From Salvia splendens (Eukaryota; Streptophyta; Magnoliopsida; Lamiales; Lamiaceae): a stretch of DNA of 64,000 nt. Under the pieces are notes generated by a model. It saw nothing but the letters and a program-made list of their open reading frames with translations. It was not told the DNA's origin and did no database searches. The position numbers and the translations under genes are program-made. Below are positions 21,945 to 35,305 of the stretch, piece after piece (positions within the stretch are counted from its first letter, which is position 1; every line of letters begins with the position of its first letter). Location of the stretch: positions 9,238,001-9,302,000 of the forward strand of contig NC_056049.1 in NCBI RefSeq assembly GCF_004379255.2, written 5' to 3'.

Positions 21945-23640
21945 ATGAGAAGCAGTTCGGCTCCTGACCAGGGGAGACCGAAGATACTTCAGCGAGGATC
22001 TATACTCGTAACCACTCGTTCTGGCCTGTCGACCACCTTATCTGACCTAGGCACGAGTAGTGACGAAGAGAAGGGCACCATAGAGGGACCGATACCAGAA
22101 GAGATACCACGGTTGGAAGGCAACCCAAGGGAAATGGCCAACCAGGGAGATGAGGACCCGGAGATCGGGACGCTGAACGCGCATACTGAAGGAGAACCCC
22201 CGCAAGCCATAGTCGTTACTCCAGGGCAAACGCCTGCGATGTGAAGCCTCATGTGATCGCGATCCTGCCTACGTACTGCGGGAAGAGCTACGAAGGGCCG
22301 TATGAGTTTTCTTCATGAGTTTTGCAAAATTTGTAGGGCGCAGAGGAGACCAGCAGGAGCAACTGAGGATGATTATAGGCTGAAGGCTTTGCCATTTGTG
22401 CTCAAGGGGAAGCTAACACCTGGTTCATGCGCCTGCCCCCCAACTCTATTGAGACTTGGGCCGATTTCAAGTCAGCATTTCTGGGCGAGTTTTTTCCGTC
22501 ATCCAAGACAAGCGCGCTGAAGAGGGAAATAACTAATGTGAAGCAAGGGTATGATGAGCCCTTGAGTGATTATTGGGCAAGATACATGGGTCTTTTAGAA
22601 TCATGTCCCAACCATCGCATGGCGGACATTGAAGTACATCATACTTTCTACGAAGGCATGAACGCGGTAACCAAGGACCTGGCAAATTCATCGTCAGGAG
22701 GAAGCTTCACGCAATTACGGGTTAGCGAAGCAAAGAGAGTCCTAAGGAAGCTATTGAATGCAAAGAAAGAGTATGACCATTCAAGGGAAGGATACAACCG
22801 AGAGTGGGCTGCCGTTGCCTCAGTTACTGATCAGGAAAATACACTGGAACAGAAAATGGATTTGAAAATGGATGAGCTGAAGAAGTCACTTCTGAGTGCG
22901 ATCGAGAAGAGCACTCCACCACCTTCCCCAGCTGGGAATTACAAGGGTGCAGAGCAGGGAAATCAAGGACCGAACTATGATCAGCCTAATGATTTCGGGA
23001 ATATGGAGCAAGTTAATGCTGCGGGTACTTCAATTCTAGTGGGCATTGGATTCAAGGTAGGCAACGGGATGCACCATGGAGGGATCATCCAAACTTCCGA
23101 TGGGGTGACGGGAGCCAAAATCAGAACCAAGGTCAGAACCAGTATAACCCTCATCCGAACCAAAACCCTAACCGTGGACCAGCAAACCCAGACTACCAGC
23201 CCAACTGGTCAAGAAGAAACCAACATTCCCAAAACCAAAACTCACAAAACCAGAACCCGAACCCTGTCTATGTGCCACCCCACCAGAGAAACTTCCAAAA
23301 CTTCCAAAAAAAAGCCAAACCCAGGACCCCAAAACCATCAGAACCAAAATCAATTCCAAGGCCAGCACCAGAATCAATATCCTCAAGATCAGTACACCCC
23401 TCCTGCCCAGTATAACCAATACCCGCCTAATCAAGGCCAGCAAAACTCCCAGAACTATCAACACCAAGGGCCAAGTCATTTCCAAAACTCGAACAGGTCA
23501 AGGAGATCCGTTGAGGACATGATGGGTGAAATGCTAGCGTCACAACAGAGCATCAAAGGAAATTGCATTCCCATAATGAGGTGGTGCAGGGGATGCAAAA
23601 CGCCCAGAAGGAACATAAGACGAACATGGATATGTGAATA
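21945..23640 (+). pseudogene. Athila gag, copy B, frame-shifted
   Basis: Same product as 522-2216. Relative to that copy it has single-base changes near 22229 (A run), 22309, 22410 (G run), 23025 (G run), 23310 and 23560, so the frame is lost repeatedly. The region 22427-23025 is still in the gag frame; after 23025 a different frame is read through the Asn/Gln-rich part. Nearly every change lies in a homopolymer. Confidence 0.88.
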
Positions 23641-26600
23641 GGCAGTTAGCTCAATTGGCCAGTTCAGTGGGTGATTTGAAGGGAAATGCAGGGAAACTCC
23701 CATCTACAGTCCAAATGCCCGAAAAGGTAAATGTGAGTAAGGTTACGTTGAGGTCAGGAACCACTTATGACGCGCCTCAACCGAAACAACCTGGTGGAGG
23801 ATCCAATGGAACGAAGATAAGAGGTGATACTATTTCAGCGGAAGAATTAGGGAGAACTATGCCTCGGATGAAAGATCCATTCTTCTTGGATGATACACCA
23901 AGTGTACGAGGTGAACCCGACACCCTACTGACCAGGAAGGAACCTCCTCAAGAGGTAGAGCCCAGAATGGAGGCTCAGACCCAGGAACTACCCAAGAAAA
24001 ACTCCAAGAAGGTTGCTGAGGAACCAGTAGAGGAGAAAAAAGGGGAGAAACCATTCCCATTCCGATTTGTTACAAAGAGGAAGAAAGAGAACCCGACTAC
24101 TTGTCGATTTTTGGGAAGTTGGATGTCACCATACCATTCCTCCAAGCCGTGAAGCTACCCCCTCTTGGGAAATTCATAAAGGACTTCATAGCCGAGAGAG
24201 CCCAGAAGGATGGCAAGATTATGGTGGAAGGGATAGCGTCAGCAATAGTGCAAGAGAAGTTGCCACCCAAGAGAGCCGATCCAGGTATGTTCACTCTGCC
24301 TATAGCTATAGGAGATGTGAGGGTCAAACATGCAATGTGTGATTTGGGGCATCCATAAATGTCATGTCATTGTCTATCTATAACATTGAAGGGAGTTAGA
24401 TTGTCGAATACTAGGGTGTTGATCCAACTGGCTGATAGGTCGTGCATAAGTCCTGAAGGAGTTTTAGAAAACGTGTTAGTAAGAGTGCATGATTTTACCT
24501 ATCCTGCTGATTTTTATGTGATCAAAATGAGTGAGCATAAAGCTAGGGAATCTAGTGGAGTGTTGTTAGGAAGGCCATTTTTGAGAACGGCTAAGACAAT
24601 AGTGGACATGGCCGAGGGGACAATTTGCATTGATTTTCATGGAGAGAAATTCACTTTTGATATCAATGAAGACATGAAGAAACCGATTGATTCTGAAATT
24701 TGTGTTATGTTGATGTGATTGACCCCCTTGTCCAAGATTTTCTTGAGACCGAACTATTGCAGGAGAAACTCCAAGCGTTAGATGTTTATGAGCAGGCTGA
24801 CTTCGAAGCTGCTGCATGGTGCGATCTGATCAGTAGCCAAGGGTTAACTGATGAGGAAATAGAAGCAGCAATCAAGGAATTCTGTCAGAAATCGGAGTTC
24901 ATTGGAGCCGCAGGGGTTCAGCTACCAGCCAGTATAGAAGAACCATCGGAGAGAGATTTAGAAAAAGAAGGAGAGATTGAGAAAAACCCTCTACCCGAAG
25001 ACACACTTTCACCTCAAGTTGAGCTGAAGAAGTTACCACCAAATTTGAAGTATGCCTTCCTCGGAGAAGAGAACTCATATCCAGTGATCATCAGTAGCAG
25101 CCTTACGAAGGAACAAGAGGCTAGGCTACTGACCGTGCTGAGCAAGAACAAGAAGGCGATTGGTTGGAGTCTTACAGATTTAGTGGAAATTAGCCCCGAT
25201 GTCTGCATGCACCACATTAGGTTGGAGGAAGGAGCGAAGGGACAACGAGATGCTCAAAGGAAGGTAAACCCTAACATGCGAGAAGAGATATTGAAGGAGA
25301 TCTTGAAGTTGTTGTCGCTAGGGATTATCTATTCAGTACCGGATAGTGAGTGGGTCAGCCCGATCCACATGGTCCCAAAGAAGTCGGGCATCCAAGTAGT
25401 TCAGAATGAGAGGAATGAACTGATCCCAACGAGGCTAGTCACGGGTTGGCGAATGTGCATCGATTACCGTAAGCTGAACAATGCGACCAGGAAGGACCAT
25501 TTTCCCCTGCCGTTCATCGACCAAATGTTGGAGAGATTAGCTGGGAAGAAGTTTTCTGGCTTTCTAGATGGGTTCAGCGGGTATTTCCAAATTTACGTAG
25601 ATCCTGAGGACCAGGACAAGACCACTTTCACTTGCCCGTTTGGAACCTATGCATACCGTCGCATGCCTTTCGGCCTGTGCAACGCTCCAGGTACGTTTCG
25701 ACGATGTATGATGAGCATATTTTCCGATTTGATTGAGGATTGCATAGAGATATTCATGGACGATTTCACTGTTTACGGAGACTCGTTCGACTCTTGCCTT
25801 CACCATTTGGATATAGTTTTGGAAAGATGTCAAGCAAAGAGTTTGGTTTTGAACTTTGAAAAATGCCATTTTAATGGTCGCCGAAGGGATAGTTTTAGGA
25901 CACGTGGTCTCAGAAAGAGGTATCCAAGTGGATCGAGCCAAGGTAGATGTTATATCCAAATTACCATAACCCTACTGATCAGAAGGGAATAAGGGGTTTT
26001 CTGGGGCACGCCGGATTTTATCGAGATTTATCAAGGATTTCTCCAAGATCGCCCAGCCCTTACTAGATTACTTCAGAATGACGTGAAATTCATCTTTGAT
26101 GAGCAATGTAAGGCTGCTTTCAACCTTCTCAAGGAAAAGTTGATATCCGCACCTATCATAAGGGCTCCTGACTGGAACCATCCTTTCGAAATAAGTGCAA
26201 CGCCAGCGATTTTGCGGTAGGAGCCGTGCTGGGTCAGAAGATCGACGGGAAGAGGTACGTAATTTTTTATGCGTCCAAGACTTTAAATCAAGCCCAGCGG
26301 AATTACGATACCACTGAAAAGGAGATGCTGGCAGTGGTGTATTCTTTCGAGAAGTTCAGGCCATATTTGTTGGGATCCAAAGTCATAGTGTATACTGACC
26401 ATGCGGCGATTAAGTATCTGATTGCCAAGAAGGAATCCAAACCACGCTTGAATCCGATGGGTACTCTTGTTACAAGAATTGACTGGGAGGTAGAAGATAA
26501 GCGAGGAGTCAAGAACAAGGTGGCAGACCATTTGAGCAGAATAGTGCAAGATGGAAACGGTGACGAAGTGCACGATAATTTCCAGATGAACATTTGTGTA

Positions 26601-28008
26601 AGGTGATTTTTGCGCCCAGAAGAATTGATTGGGAAGAAGTGTTCAAGCTTACTGGTCAGAATGATACAGCAAAAGGAAAAGAGAAGGTAGGGCAGGAACC
26701 ATGGTATGCGGACCTGGCCAACTACCTAGTGACTGGAGAGCTTCCAGAAGTGCCGAGTGTTACCAAGGCCCAAAGAATGAAGATCAAGAGTGAAGCGAAA
26801 TACTACTTTTGGGACGACCCCTATTTGTGGAGGGTAGGGTCCTGATCAAGTGATAAGGAGGTGCATTCCTGACTGGGAGCAGCGGGATGTTTTAACCCAC
26901 TGTCATTCATTAGCATGCGGAGGACATTTCAGGTCCAAGAAGACGGCAAGGAAGATTTTGGATAGCGGCTTTTATTGGCCAACCCTCAATAAAGATGCGT
27001 ACGAGTTTTGCAGAAGTTGTGAGCGTTGCCAACGGACCGGTGGAATATCTGCCCGGGATGAAATGCCGCAGGTACCCGTAATAGTTTGCGAGCTATTCGA
27101 CATATGGAGAATGAATTTCATGGGGCCTTTTCCTTCATCCTATGGGAATCTGTATATCCTAGTTGCTGTAGACTACGTCTCCAAATGGGTAGAAGCCAAG
27201 GCCACAGGCACGTGTGAAGCCAAGGAAGTGGCCAAGTTCTTAAAGAGTCATATCTTCAGCCGATTCGGTGTACCCAGGGCGATCATATCCGATCAGGTAC
27301 ACACTTCTGTAATCGCACAATTGAAGCCTTGATGAAGAAATACGGTGTGCACCATAGACTATCCAGCCCTTACCATCCGCAAGCAAATGGTCAAGCAGAA
27401 ATCTCTAACCGCGAGATAAAGAAATTTTGGAGAAGACGGTGAACACTTCTAGGAAGGATTGGAGTGTAAGGTTAGAGGATGCTCTCTGGGCGTATCGAAC
27501 AGCCTACAAGACCCCCATAGGCATGTCCCCTTACCGGATTGTTTTTGGAAAGATGTGCCATTTACCAGTTGGAATCGAGCATCGAGCATACTGGGCAGTA
27601 CAGAAAGTGAATATGGATGCTACAAGCCTGTGAAGAGGAAAGGAAGCTGCAACTGCAGGAGCTTGAGGAACTTAGATTGGAGTCATTCGACTCCGCCATG
27701 TGGTACAAAGAACGAACTAAATTATGGCATGATCGAAATCTGAGAACTAAGGAGCTCCATGTTGCCAGAAAGTACTACTCTTCCAGTCAAGATTGAAGCT
27801 TATGCCATGGAAACTCAAGTCCAAGTGGACAGGACCTTACATCATAACTGCACTCCGATCTAATGGGGCAGTAGAAATTTCAGGGAGTTTCTCTAACTCT
27901 GAACCTTTCATAGTAAATGGGCATAGGTTGAAAATATTCAGGGATAATAGCGAGGTGGGTGTGGTGGATGAAATTCCACTACAGCCACTTACATCGGTTT
28001 CATACTGA
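23634..28008 (+). pseudogene. Athila protease-RT-RNase H-integrase, copy B, frame-shifted
   Basis: Corresponds to 2213-6592. RT motifs (FMDD) are open within 24700-25870, but the frame is lost near 24050, 24349, 24697, 25875, 25966, 26023, 26058, 26193, 26450, 26575, 26840, 27295, 27425 and 27625, almost always by one base in a run. It shares with copy A the three inter-domain frame breaks and the Asp-to-Asn change in the integrase core (about 27112), so those are features of the element and not of this copy. Confidence 0.88.
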
Positions 28009-28296
28009 TCAGTAAGATAGGAATTTGGAGTTCCGCGCGGCCAGTTTCCCTTTGAAAATAGTTTGCATATACTGGCCAAGTTGAATTCCAAATTGCCTAA
28101 GGAAGTTGTAAATATTGTAAATACGTAATTAATCTTTGCACGCTAGATAATTCCTAAAAATCCAAAAATATTTTCGGGCCTTAATTTTAATTTGAAGTGC
28201 ACATTGACCGAGGGATTACTTATCTGGTGCTATTTCAAAATTTTATTTAAGTGCCCATTTGAATTAGTTTCTTTTTAGGTAAGTATAGGAGAAATT

Positions 28297-28658
28297 ATGG
28301 AGAGGACATTGGCTCAGAGGCAAGATGCTATGGAGACGTTAGTGACTACTTTAGGAGAGGAGAACCATCGATTGATCACGGAGATGGGCCGAATGGCATC
28401 TGTGATAGATGAGTTGTTGAAGGAAGTGACCAGCCGGAAGGAAGGAACCAGCTACAAGAACAAGCGGCCATGGAGGCCAGGACGATGAGACCCACCCACC
28501 AGAGACAATGATAGAAGAGCCCGAGGAAGAGAACGCCGAGGTGCTGGCAGAGGCAGAGGAACCGCAAAGGAAAATGAGGATCACACTGGAACGGAAGAGG
28601 AACCCCTGGAAAGCAGCCTACACCACCTGCCCCACGGAGGAGCAGGAGACTTCGCTAG
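28297..28658 (+). pseudogene. Short acidic ORF of Athila copy B, disrupted
   Basis: Equivalent of 6882-7244. The first 47 or so codons match; an added base near 28440 then shifts the frame and ends it at 28488. The stop equivalent to copy A is at 28656-28658. Confidence 0.6.
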
Positions 28659-28830
28659 ACCACCCCCCACCCTGACAAGTTAGTTTTAATTTTAGCTTTC
28701 TGTTTGTTTTTAAGTTTTTTTTTTATATAATTGTTGGTGTTAGTTTTTGTTGTGATAGGTAAACTTCTGTGTTTGTTTCTGTGTAGCATGTTTTTGTTTT
28801 TTTCTTTTTCTTGTTTCGTACGCATGCTGA

Positions 28831-29094
28831 CTCACACTTAGTCCCGTTGCAACGGCCTAAGTGTGAGGAGTTTTATATATATGTGTGTTTTGTTTGGTCT
28901 GTTTAGGTTTTCAAACTCTCCCACTTAGCCTATTCCATAGTCTAAGTGTGAGAAGTTTTAGTTTTAATTTGTTGTTTCTGTATGTTTTGTCTATGTGTCC
29001 ATCATACTGGTCATTACCTTTTCCACTCATCACAGCCTTATCTGAGGGCAGATACTTGTGAAGTGGGAGGGGGGACGCAATGACCAGTATGATG
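28831..29094 (+). other. Hairpin cluster in Athila 3' region, copy B
   Basis: Same three inverted repeats as 7417-7674, with small insertions in the first loop (GTCCCGTTGCAACGG) and in the inner stem of the third (CACTCATCAC). The outer 16-bp stem is intact. Confidence 0.72.
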
Positions 29095-30449
29095 AGTATG
29101 TGTATATGTGTATACTTGTAGTTTTTGTGTTCGTGCTTGTGTTAGTGTCCTGTTAAGTTTAGTTTATTTAATTTGTGTGTTGATTGGGCTTAAAACTCAA
29201 CCGTCTTGAGCTGACGGTGAAGGGAACTGAGGGAAATAAGACATGCTGGAAAACCGAAACCACCCTCCCTAGTACCTCCTAGTCAGGATAGATGATGTGA
29301 GTATGAGAGAAAAGCCCATACTTAGAGCCAAACGCGAAAGCCCTCTTCAAACGTGAGTTATAAGCTTAAAGTGGAACCACTTTCCACAAATATTGAAAAG
29401 AAGGAGAGGCTGCCACAATTTGCCTAGGATGAAGTGACCACGGGTAACAACACTGAAGGCAGTAGGAAACCCCCCTCCGTTTTTAAAAAAAAAAAAAAAA
29501 AAAAACCACCTTTAGAACCTTTTTTTTCTAACTCTTTTACCCAGATAAATACCCCTAGCCACTGGGGCTGTGTGTGCGCGAGGCATGAGGCGAATGAAGC
29601 TTACTGGCCAGAAAGATGTGAAAGAGAGCAGACTCCAGCAGGGCAAGAAAGTTTGGAAGAAAATCGATCAGGGAGTTATCCCAGTTCCACACAAAAAGAA
29701 AAAAAGGGGGAGAAGAAGAAGGTATAAGGGTGGCGAAGCCACAAAGGGAAAATAAAAGAGAGAAGAATAAAAAAAAAAAGAGAAGGAATAAGGGTGGCAA
29801 AGTCACAAAATGATACTAACCAGTTGGAAACCCAAGCCAGAAGCGCCAGCTAAGAAGCAACTGATCAGAAGCCTAATGCACACAGTTCGCCCCCCCCCCC
29901 CCCCACATCAATAAAATAGAAATTTTGAAGACTTAGAGCCTTAGGAACATCTACCCCAAAAACATTGCAACCCAATAGCCCCATTACAAGCCTTTAAGCC
30001 CTTCAGTAGCTGCACGTGAGATCTAAGTCCGAAGCAAGTGTGGTTGAGCATATTGAGAGAATGCGGTCCTAACATTCCTGGTGAGGTATGAGAGACCGAG
30101 TGAATCTAGTGTTTGGCCGAGAGTTTGGGCGATCTTGACAAGCGGATATACTGACCAGGAAGGAATGGGGGGTGGCAGAAGTTCAAGGCTGTCTAAGGCC
30201 GGATTGCACCAGATCCCGAGGTAAGGGATGGTTGAAAATATAGCCCAATCTTTGTGTTTTAGTTTTATTTGTGTTTGTGTGTTTGTGTGTTTTTTCTGTG
30301 TTTGACCAAGTGTTTTTCTTTGCGTCGTTGTAGTATAGAGTCTAGTTTAGGTAGAGTCGGTCAGGGGAGTAACCAGGCTAGAATTCGACTTATTCCTTTT
30401 TGTTTGCTCTTCACGCTTGAGGACAAGCATGTGGTAAGTGTGAGCAGTT

Positions 30450-31939
30450 TGATAAGTCGTATTCTAGGCCTAGGTTACGGGTCAGTATGATGTGCATAAT
30501 TGAATTATATCTGCAAAACTAGTTGCTTAAGGGTGCAGGGTAAGCGTTCTAGCCAGTAGGCAGAGTTTCAGACACTTCAAGTGAAAAGGGCGTCAGGACG
30601 ATTACGTACTGACCAGTATACATGCAAAAATGGCTCGAGATGGAGAAGGAGGATAGCTGGGACTGCTCAATCACAATTAAGGGCAAAGAAGTCATTTTAC
30701 CGCAAGGTCTTACCCTAAAAATCAAGGGTAAGCCTCCCTATAAAAGGAAGCCACTTGGAGAGAAAGGGGATAACATCGTTCATCATCATCACTTTTAGGA
30801 GAGTTCTCTCGGAGTTTAGTCTTTCAGCCCAGTCCAGAATCTCGTTCCTCGCCGCTGCCATGGTCACTTGAAGATCTAGATATTCCCGGAGTTCCAAATC
30901 GTCCGTTCCAGCCAGCAAGACTGTAGCTTAGAGATTTCATCGCCCGGAGTGGCAAAACACTTTTATTCGCTTTCGTAGTTTAATTTACTTGCTTTCCTTA
31001 CGTTGGATCTTTGCTTGCTTTTGGATATTTTCTGCTTTTGAAGTACTTGTTGAAGATCCGAACGTGTTAATGCTAAGAAGTTGATTTCCGTTCAGTTATG
31101 GTGTTGATTTCTTTTCCTTCCTATTCCGCCTAGTTAGCATAGATCTAAGGTTCCTTGGTGTTTTAAGTGCTGAATGTTTTCTTTCCTTGTTTCCGTCGCA
31201 ATTTCCTTAGTTAAACGTGGAACTGTTCGATCGTGAGTGAATCGCAGCATGTGAAGTTTAGTTTGAGTGCGTTTCGTTTCCTGTTGACCAGCACGCGGAG
31301 TTGCAGTTTCTGTGTTTTGATTTCAGATTTGGTGTTCTTATTTGTGGATCTGTGTTCGCGAATTGATAAACTGTGTTTCCGTGTTGAATCTGGAATTATT
31401 TTCTGATTTTAGTTTGTGTTGTTGAAGAAGATGATGTCCAAGTCTAATGTTGGGGACCACTTTGCTTTTTAGATGCTTTTTTGCTTTTTGTCCTTTACTT
31501 TTAGTTATAACCTGCAGATCTGTCAGCCTAGTCACCATGACTACCACTACCCTCTGAATATTCTGTCTAGCCCAAAATAGAATCCCGTACCTTCCAAATA
31601 TTTTCTGTTACAAAAATGTCTCCCCATTTCCACGTACACAGCTGCACCTCTACACTACTTTCCCCATTCTAGTCAGTAGGAAATTACCTTTAAGTTCTTG
31701 CCTAGGTAGAGACTCAACCCGAGCGTGGTAGCTAACCAAACCATCCAGAATATCACCACAATAGTTTTAACGCACCATCTCTGTGGGATTCGACCCTTAC
31801 CACCACTATACTGATCAGTAGGAGTGGGTTGAGGAATTTTTGAAACCAGGGCCTAGGTTTAATTAGGATCTCTATCCTGACCAGTAGGATGTATCCTTAC
31901 TTGAACGACACCTAAGCGCCCTGAGTCCTAACCGTTTCA
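30450..31939 (+). repeat. 3' LTR of Athila copy B (1,490 bp)
   Basis: Same ends and same length as 9026-10515, with only a few single-base differences from it. It is followed directly by the minus-strand integrase of the host chromovirus. Confidence 0.95.
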
Positions 31940-33270
31940 CCGTCCCACCAAAATTTTCTTTTTAGATCCTGGTACATTTTTGTGCTTTCCGGATGGGCGG
32001 TATACGGAGTGTCGTGTGCCTCGATCAATATTTCATCTCTTAGGTCCGGATTGGCAGGTACATACAGTCTTCCTTCAAAAGTGAGGGCATTGTCCGCCTC
32101 TTCCCTATAATTGCTTTGCTCACCGGTTCGCACTTTCATTCGTATTTTCTCCAGAGCTTCGTCGTGTCTTTGGGCGTCAACTATTCGTTTTCTCAGGTCG
32201 GGCTGCAACACTATAGTTGCGATTTTAGCTTCTACCGTTTCCGGTGCTTGTACTATTTCTATCCTCATCTTAGCGAATTCTTGTATCAGTATTTCTTCCC
32301 GGGTGGCCAGACAAGCTAGTGGTTGGGACTTTCGACTCAGTGTGTCAGCTACCACATTTGCCTTGCCAGGGTGGTAGTTTATGCTGCAATCATAATCCTT
32401 CACCAGCTCCAGCCATCTCCTATGCCGCATGTTCAGATCCTTTTGTTCGAAAAAGTACTTCAAACTCTTATGGTCAGTGAAAATCTCACATTTAACCCCA
32501 TATAGGTGGTGTCTCCAAATTTTCAGTGCATGCACTACGGCCGCTAATTCTAGATCGTGGGTGGGGTAGTTCAGTTCGTGGGGTCGGAGTTGTCTCGACG
32601 CGTAAGCTATCACCTTCCCGTTCTGCATTAGGACGCACCCGAGTCCATTTTTCGAATCATCTGTGTAGACCACGTAATTTGTTTCTGGTTCTGGCACGGC
32701 TAACACGGGGGCGGTGGTTAATTTCTTTTTTAGCAGTTGGAAGCTAGCTTCACATTCAGGGGTCCACACAAACTTGATGCCCTTTTTGAGTTGTTGGGTC
32801 ATTGGTCTGGCAATCTTTGAGAACCCTTCAATAAATCTTCTGTAGTAGCCAGCCAGTCCTAGAAAACTCCGAATTTCGTTCGGGCTGGTTGGTGATCTCC
32901 AATTTTGTACGGCCTCTACCTTCACTGGATCTACCCGAATTCCTTCTGCCGTTACTATGTGTCCGAGAAAATTAACTTCATTGAGCCAGAATTCGCACTT
33001 GCTGAATTTAGCATAGAGTCTCTCGGTCCTCAATGTTTCGAGGGTAGTTATTAGATGCTCAGCGTGTTCCGATCTATTCTTCGAGTAGATGAGGACGTCG
33101 TCTATGAAGACCAGGACGAATTTGTCAAGATATGGGTGAAATATGCGATTCATCAAATCCATGAACACCGCAGGGGCATTGGTCAATCCAAAAGGCATTA
33201 CTAAAAACTCATAGTGACCGTACCTAGTGCTAAAAGCTGTCTTGGGTACATCTTCAGACCGGATCTTCAA
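31940..33270 (-). pseudogene. Tekay-like RT (second half), RNase H and integrase N-terminus, copy B
   Basis: One open minus-strand frame of about 440 codons: RT from [18 protein letters not shown] through [11 protein letters not shown] and [20 protein letters not shown], RNase H with [26 protein letters not shown] and [13 protein letters not shown], then an integrase N-terminal region ending [12 protein letters not shown] at the Athila edge. The codon just upstream of the first Met is a TAA where the family has Gln, a C-to-T change of the kind left by cytosine methylation. The stated Met is therefore not the native start. Confidence 0.87.
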
Positions 33271-33287
33271 TTAGTGGTAACCGGACC

Positions 33288-35018
33288 TTAAGTCGATCTT
33301 AGAAAATATACTAGCCCCTTAAGCTGGTCAAATAAATCATCTATCCTTGGCAAAGGGTATTTATTTTTTAGTGTCACCTTGTTCAGTTCTCGATAATCTA
33401 TGCACATCCTCAAGGTTCCATCCTTCTTTTTGACGAAAAGTACAGGAGCTCCCCATGGCGACACACTGGGTCTGATGAAACCCAGGTCTAAAAGTTCTTG
33501 TAGTTGTAATTTGAGTTCTCCCAGTTCCTTTGGGGCCATTCGGTACGGCGCTTTTGAGATTGGCGCGGCTCCTGGTTCTAAATCGATGGTGAATTCCAGT
33601 TGTCTGTCTGGGGGCAACCCGGGCAGCGTGTCAGGAAACATGTCTGGAAATTCACGTACAATCTCCACATCCTCAATCTTCTTTTCTTCATTATGTTCTT
33701 TGCTTAAGTAGACAAGGTAGGCGGAACACCCTTTTCTCACAAGCGCGGCTGCTTGTAGGACTGAAATTATGGATTTGCGCTTGTTCATAGTGATTCCATG
33801 GAATTCAACTTGCCCTTCTCCTGGAGTTTGAAAAGAAATTTGTCTTTCACTGCACTTGATGGTGGCGTGGTTCTTGGCCAACCATTCCATCCCTAGTATA
33901 ATATCAACATCTTCCATTTTCATGACCCCCAAGTTATTAGCAAAAACCTTACGTTCTCCGAGCGTGATTTCTAGGTTCGAGCACTTTTGTGTGATTTCTA
34001 TAACTCCTCCTACTGGTGAGGACACCGTTACTCTAGGTTCGGCTGGTTCTAGTGTGAGTTCTAAAGTGCTTACACACGAAGTTGATATGAAGGAGTGCGA
34101 AGCACCAGTATCAAACAATAGGACAATAGGTACGTTCAGTAGGGTGCCCATACCTGCCAGATTCCCACGGTTGTTGCTCTGCTGGTTTCGTCCCAATGCA
34201 TATGCCCTAGCTTGTGTTGAGAGGCTCGGTCGTTGTGGATGTGGGGCCTGGTGGTCCTGGGTGCCTGCCTGTAGAGCTCGCAGTTGTTGACGTTGTGCTG
34301 GCTGGTTAGTTGGTGCACTGCTTCTCTGGGGTCCATTTTGACAGTTTCTGGCGATATGGCCATACTTTCCGCAAGTATAACAAGTCATTTCTCCGGCCCT
34401 GCAGATTCCGCTATGGGGCTTGTTACATTTGGGACAAAGATTGGGCCTTGGTTGAGTGATTCCTGTCGGTTTAAAGGTAGGCTGCCTTGCAAAGTTTTGT
34501 GGGCGGGGTGGTCCATGCCATGGCTTCTTTTGTCCCCACTGGTTCTGGTTTCCTTCCCACTTCCTTTTGTCCCTTGGGGCTTGGGATGAAGTCTGCAGTG
34601 ACATATTTGTAGGGTTGGGTGCAGGTCTTTCTTTAGGCAATACAGCTTCAATGTCTAAGGCCAGTTTTAGAGCTTCGGAATATGGTAGTCCGCCACGGCT
34701 AGCCAATGCTACTCTTATTTCGTGCCTCAAGCCAGCACAAAATTTCTCGGACATCTTTTCATCCGTATCCACTTGATCAGCTCCGTACCTGGACAGGTCA
34801 AAGAAAGTGCGATCATATTCTGTCACTGACATTCGTCCCTGTTTCAAGTTGTAGAACTCTGTTTCTTTCTGCTTTTTATAGCTCTTGGGGATGTATTTGT
34901 CGTAGATTCCTGTCTTGAACTGATCCCAAGTTAGGTCCTCTAGCTGCTGCGGGTCATTATCTTTTTGCGGGCCTCCCACCAATAATCTGCTGACCCAGTC
35001 AGTTGGAGTGAGGCACAA
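33288..35018 (-). pseudogene. Tekay-like gag C-terminus, CCHC knuckle, protease and RT N-terminus, copy B
   Basis: An uninterrupted frame of 576 codons. In order: rest of gag domain ([18 protein letters not shown]), Pro/Gln-rich linker, knuckle [14 protein letters not shown] at about residue 230, protease [14 protein letters not shown] and [17 protein letters not shown], then RT up to [20 protein letters not shown] and DQLKGLVYF, where one base is missing from a T run and the frame ends. The frame joins gag at its left end through a second one-base break near 34960. Copy A has the same two breaks plus several private ones. Confidence 0.87.
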
Positions 35019-35305
35019 ATCAAACGCTCATCGTCTGTGCATTGCAGTAAGTCAAACAGGCGCTCGAGCGCACGTATCCACGATTCCGCTTCAGTGGGGT
35101 CACCTTTTCCGTCAAATGTTGGCGGCTTCTTTTTCAGAAATGTGTTAACGACAGTTCTATCCACTGTCGGGGCAGGTGGAGGTGAAGGTGATCGAGGTGG
35201 AGATGGTGGCGGAGGGTTTTTGTGTTGTCTCTCAGGCTCGGGGTACGGCCCTCTACCACGTCCTCTTCCTCTTCCTCGAGGTCGCCCGGCTATCATTGGC
35301 GGCAT
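34940..35305 (-). pseudogene. Tekay-like gag N-terminus, copy B
   Basis: Identical in sense to 13517-13882: Arg/Gly-rich start, Pro-rich linker, gag domain start, frame lost at about 34965 within an A run. ATG at 35303-35305. Confidence 0.84.

Larger units (their letters stand above)
20342..31939 (+). mobile_element. Athila-lineage retrotransposon, copy B (complete ends, frames broken)
   Basis: Both LTRs are present. The layout is identical to 1-10515, and the element sits at the same integrase codon of the same chromovirus. It differs from copy A mainly by single-base gains or losses in homopolymers, which fragment gag and pol. The flanking bases share only CCG (left ...GCCG, right CCGTC), shorter than the usual 5-bp duplication; loss of two bases at one edge would explain this. 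Confidence 0.92.
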
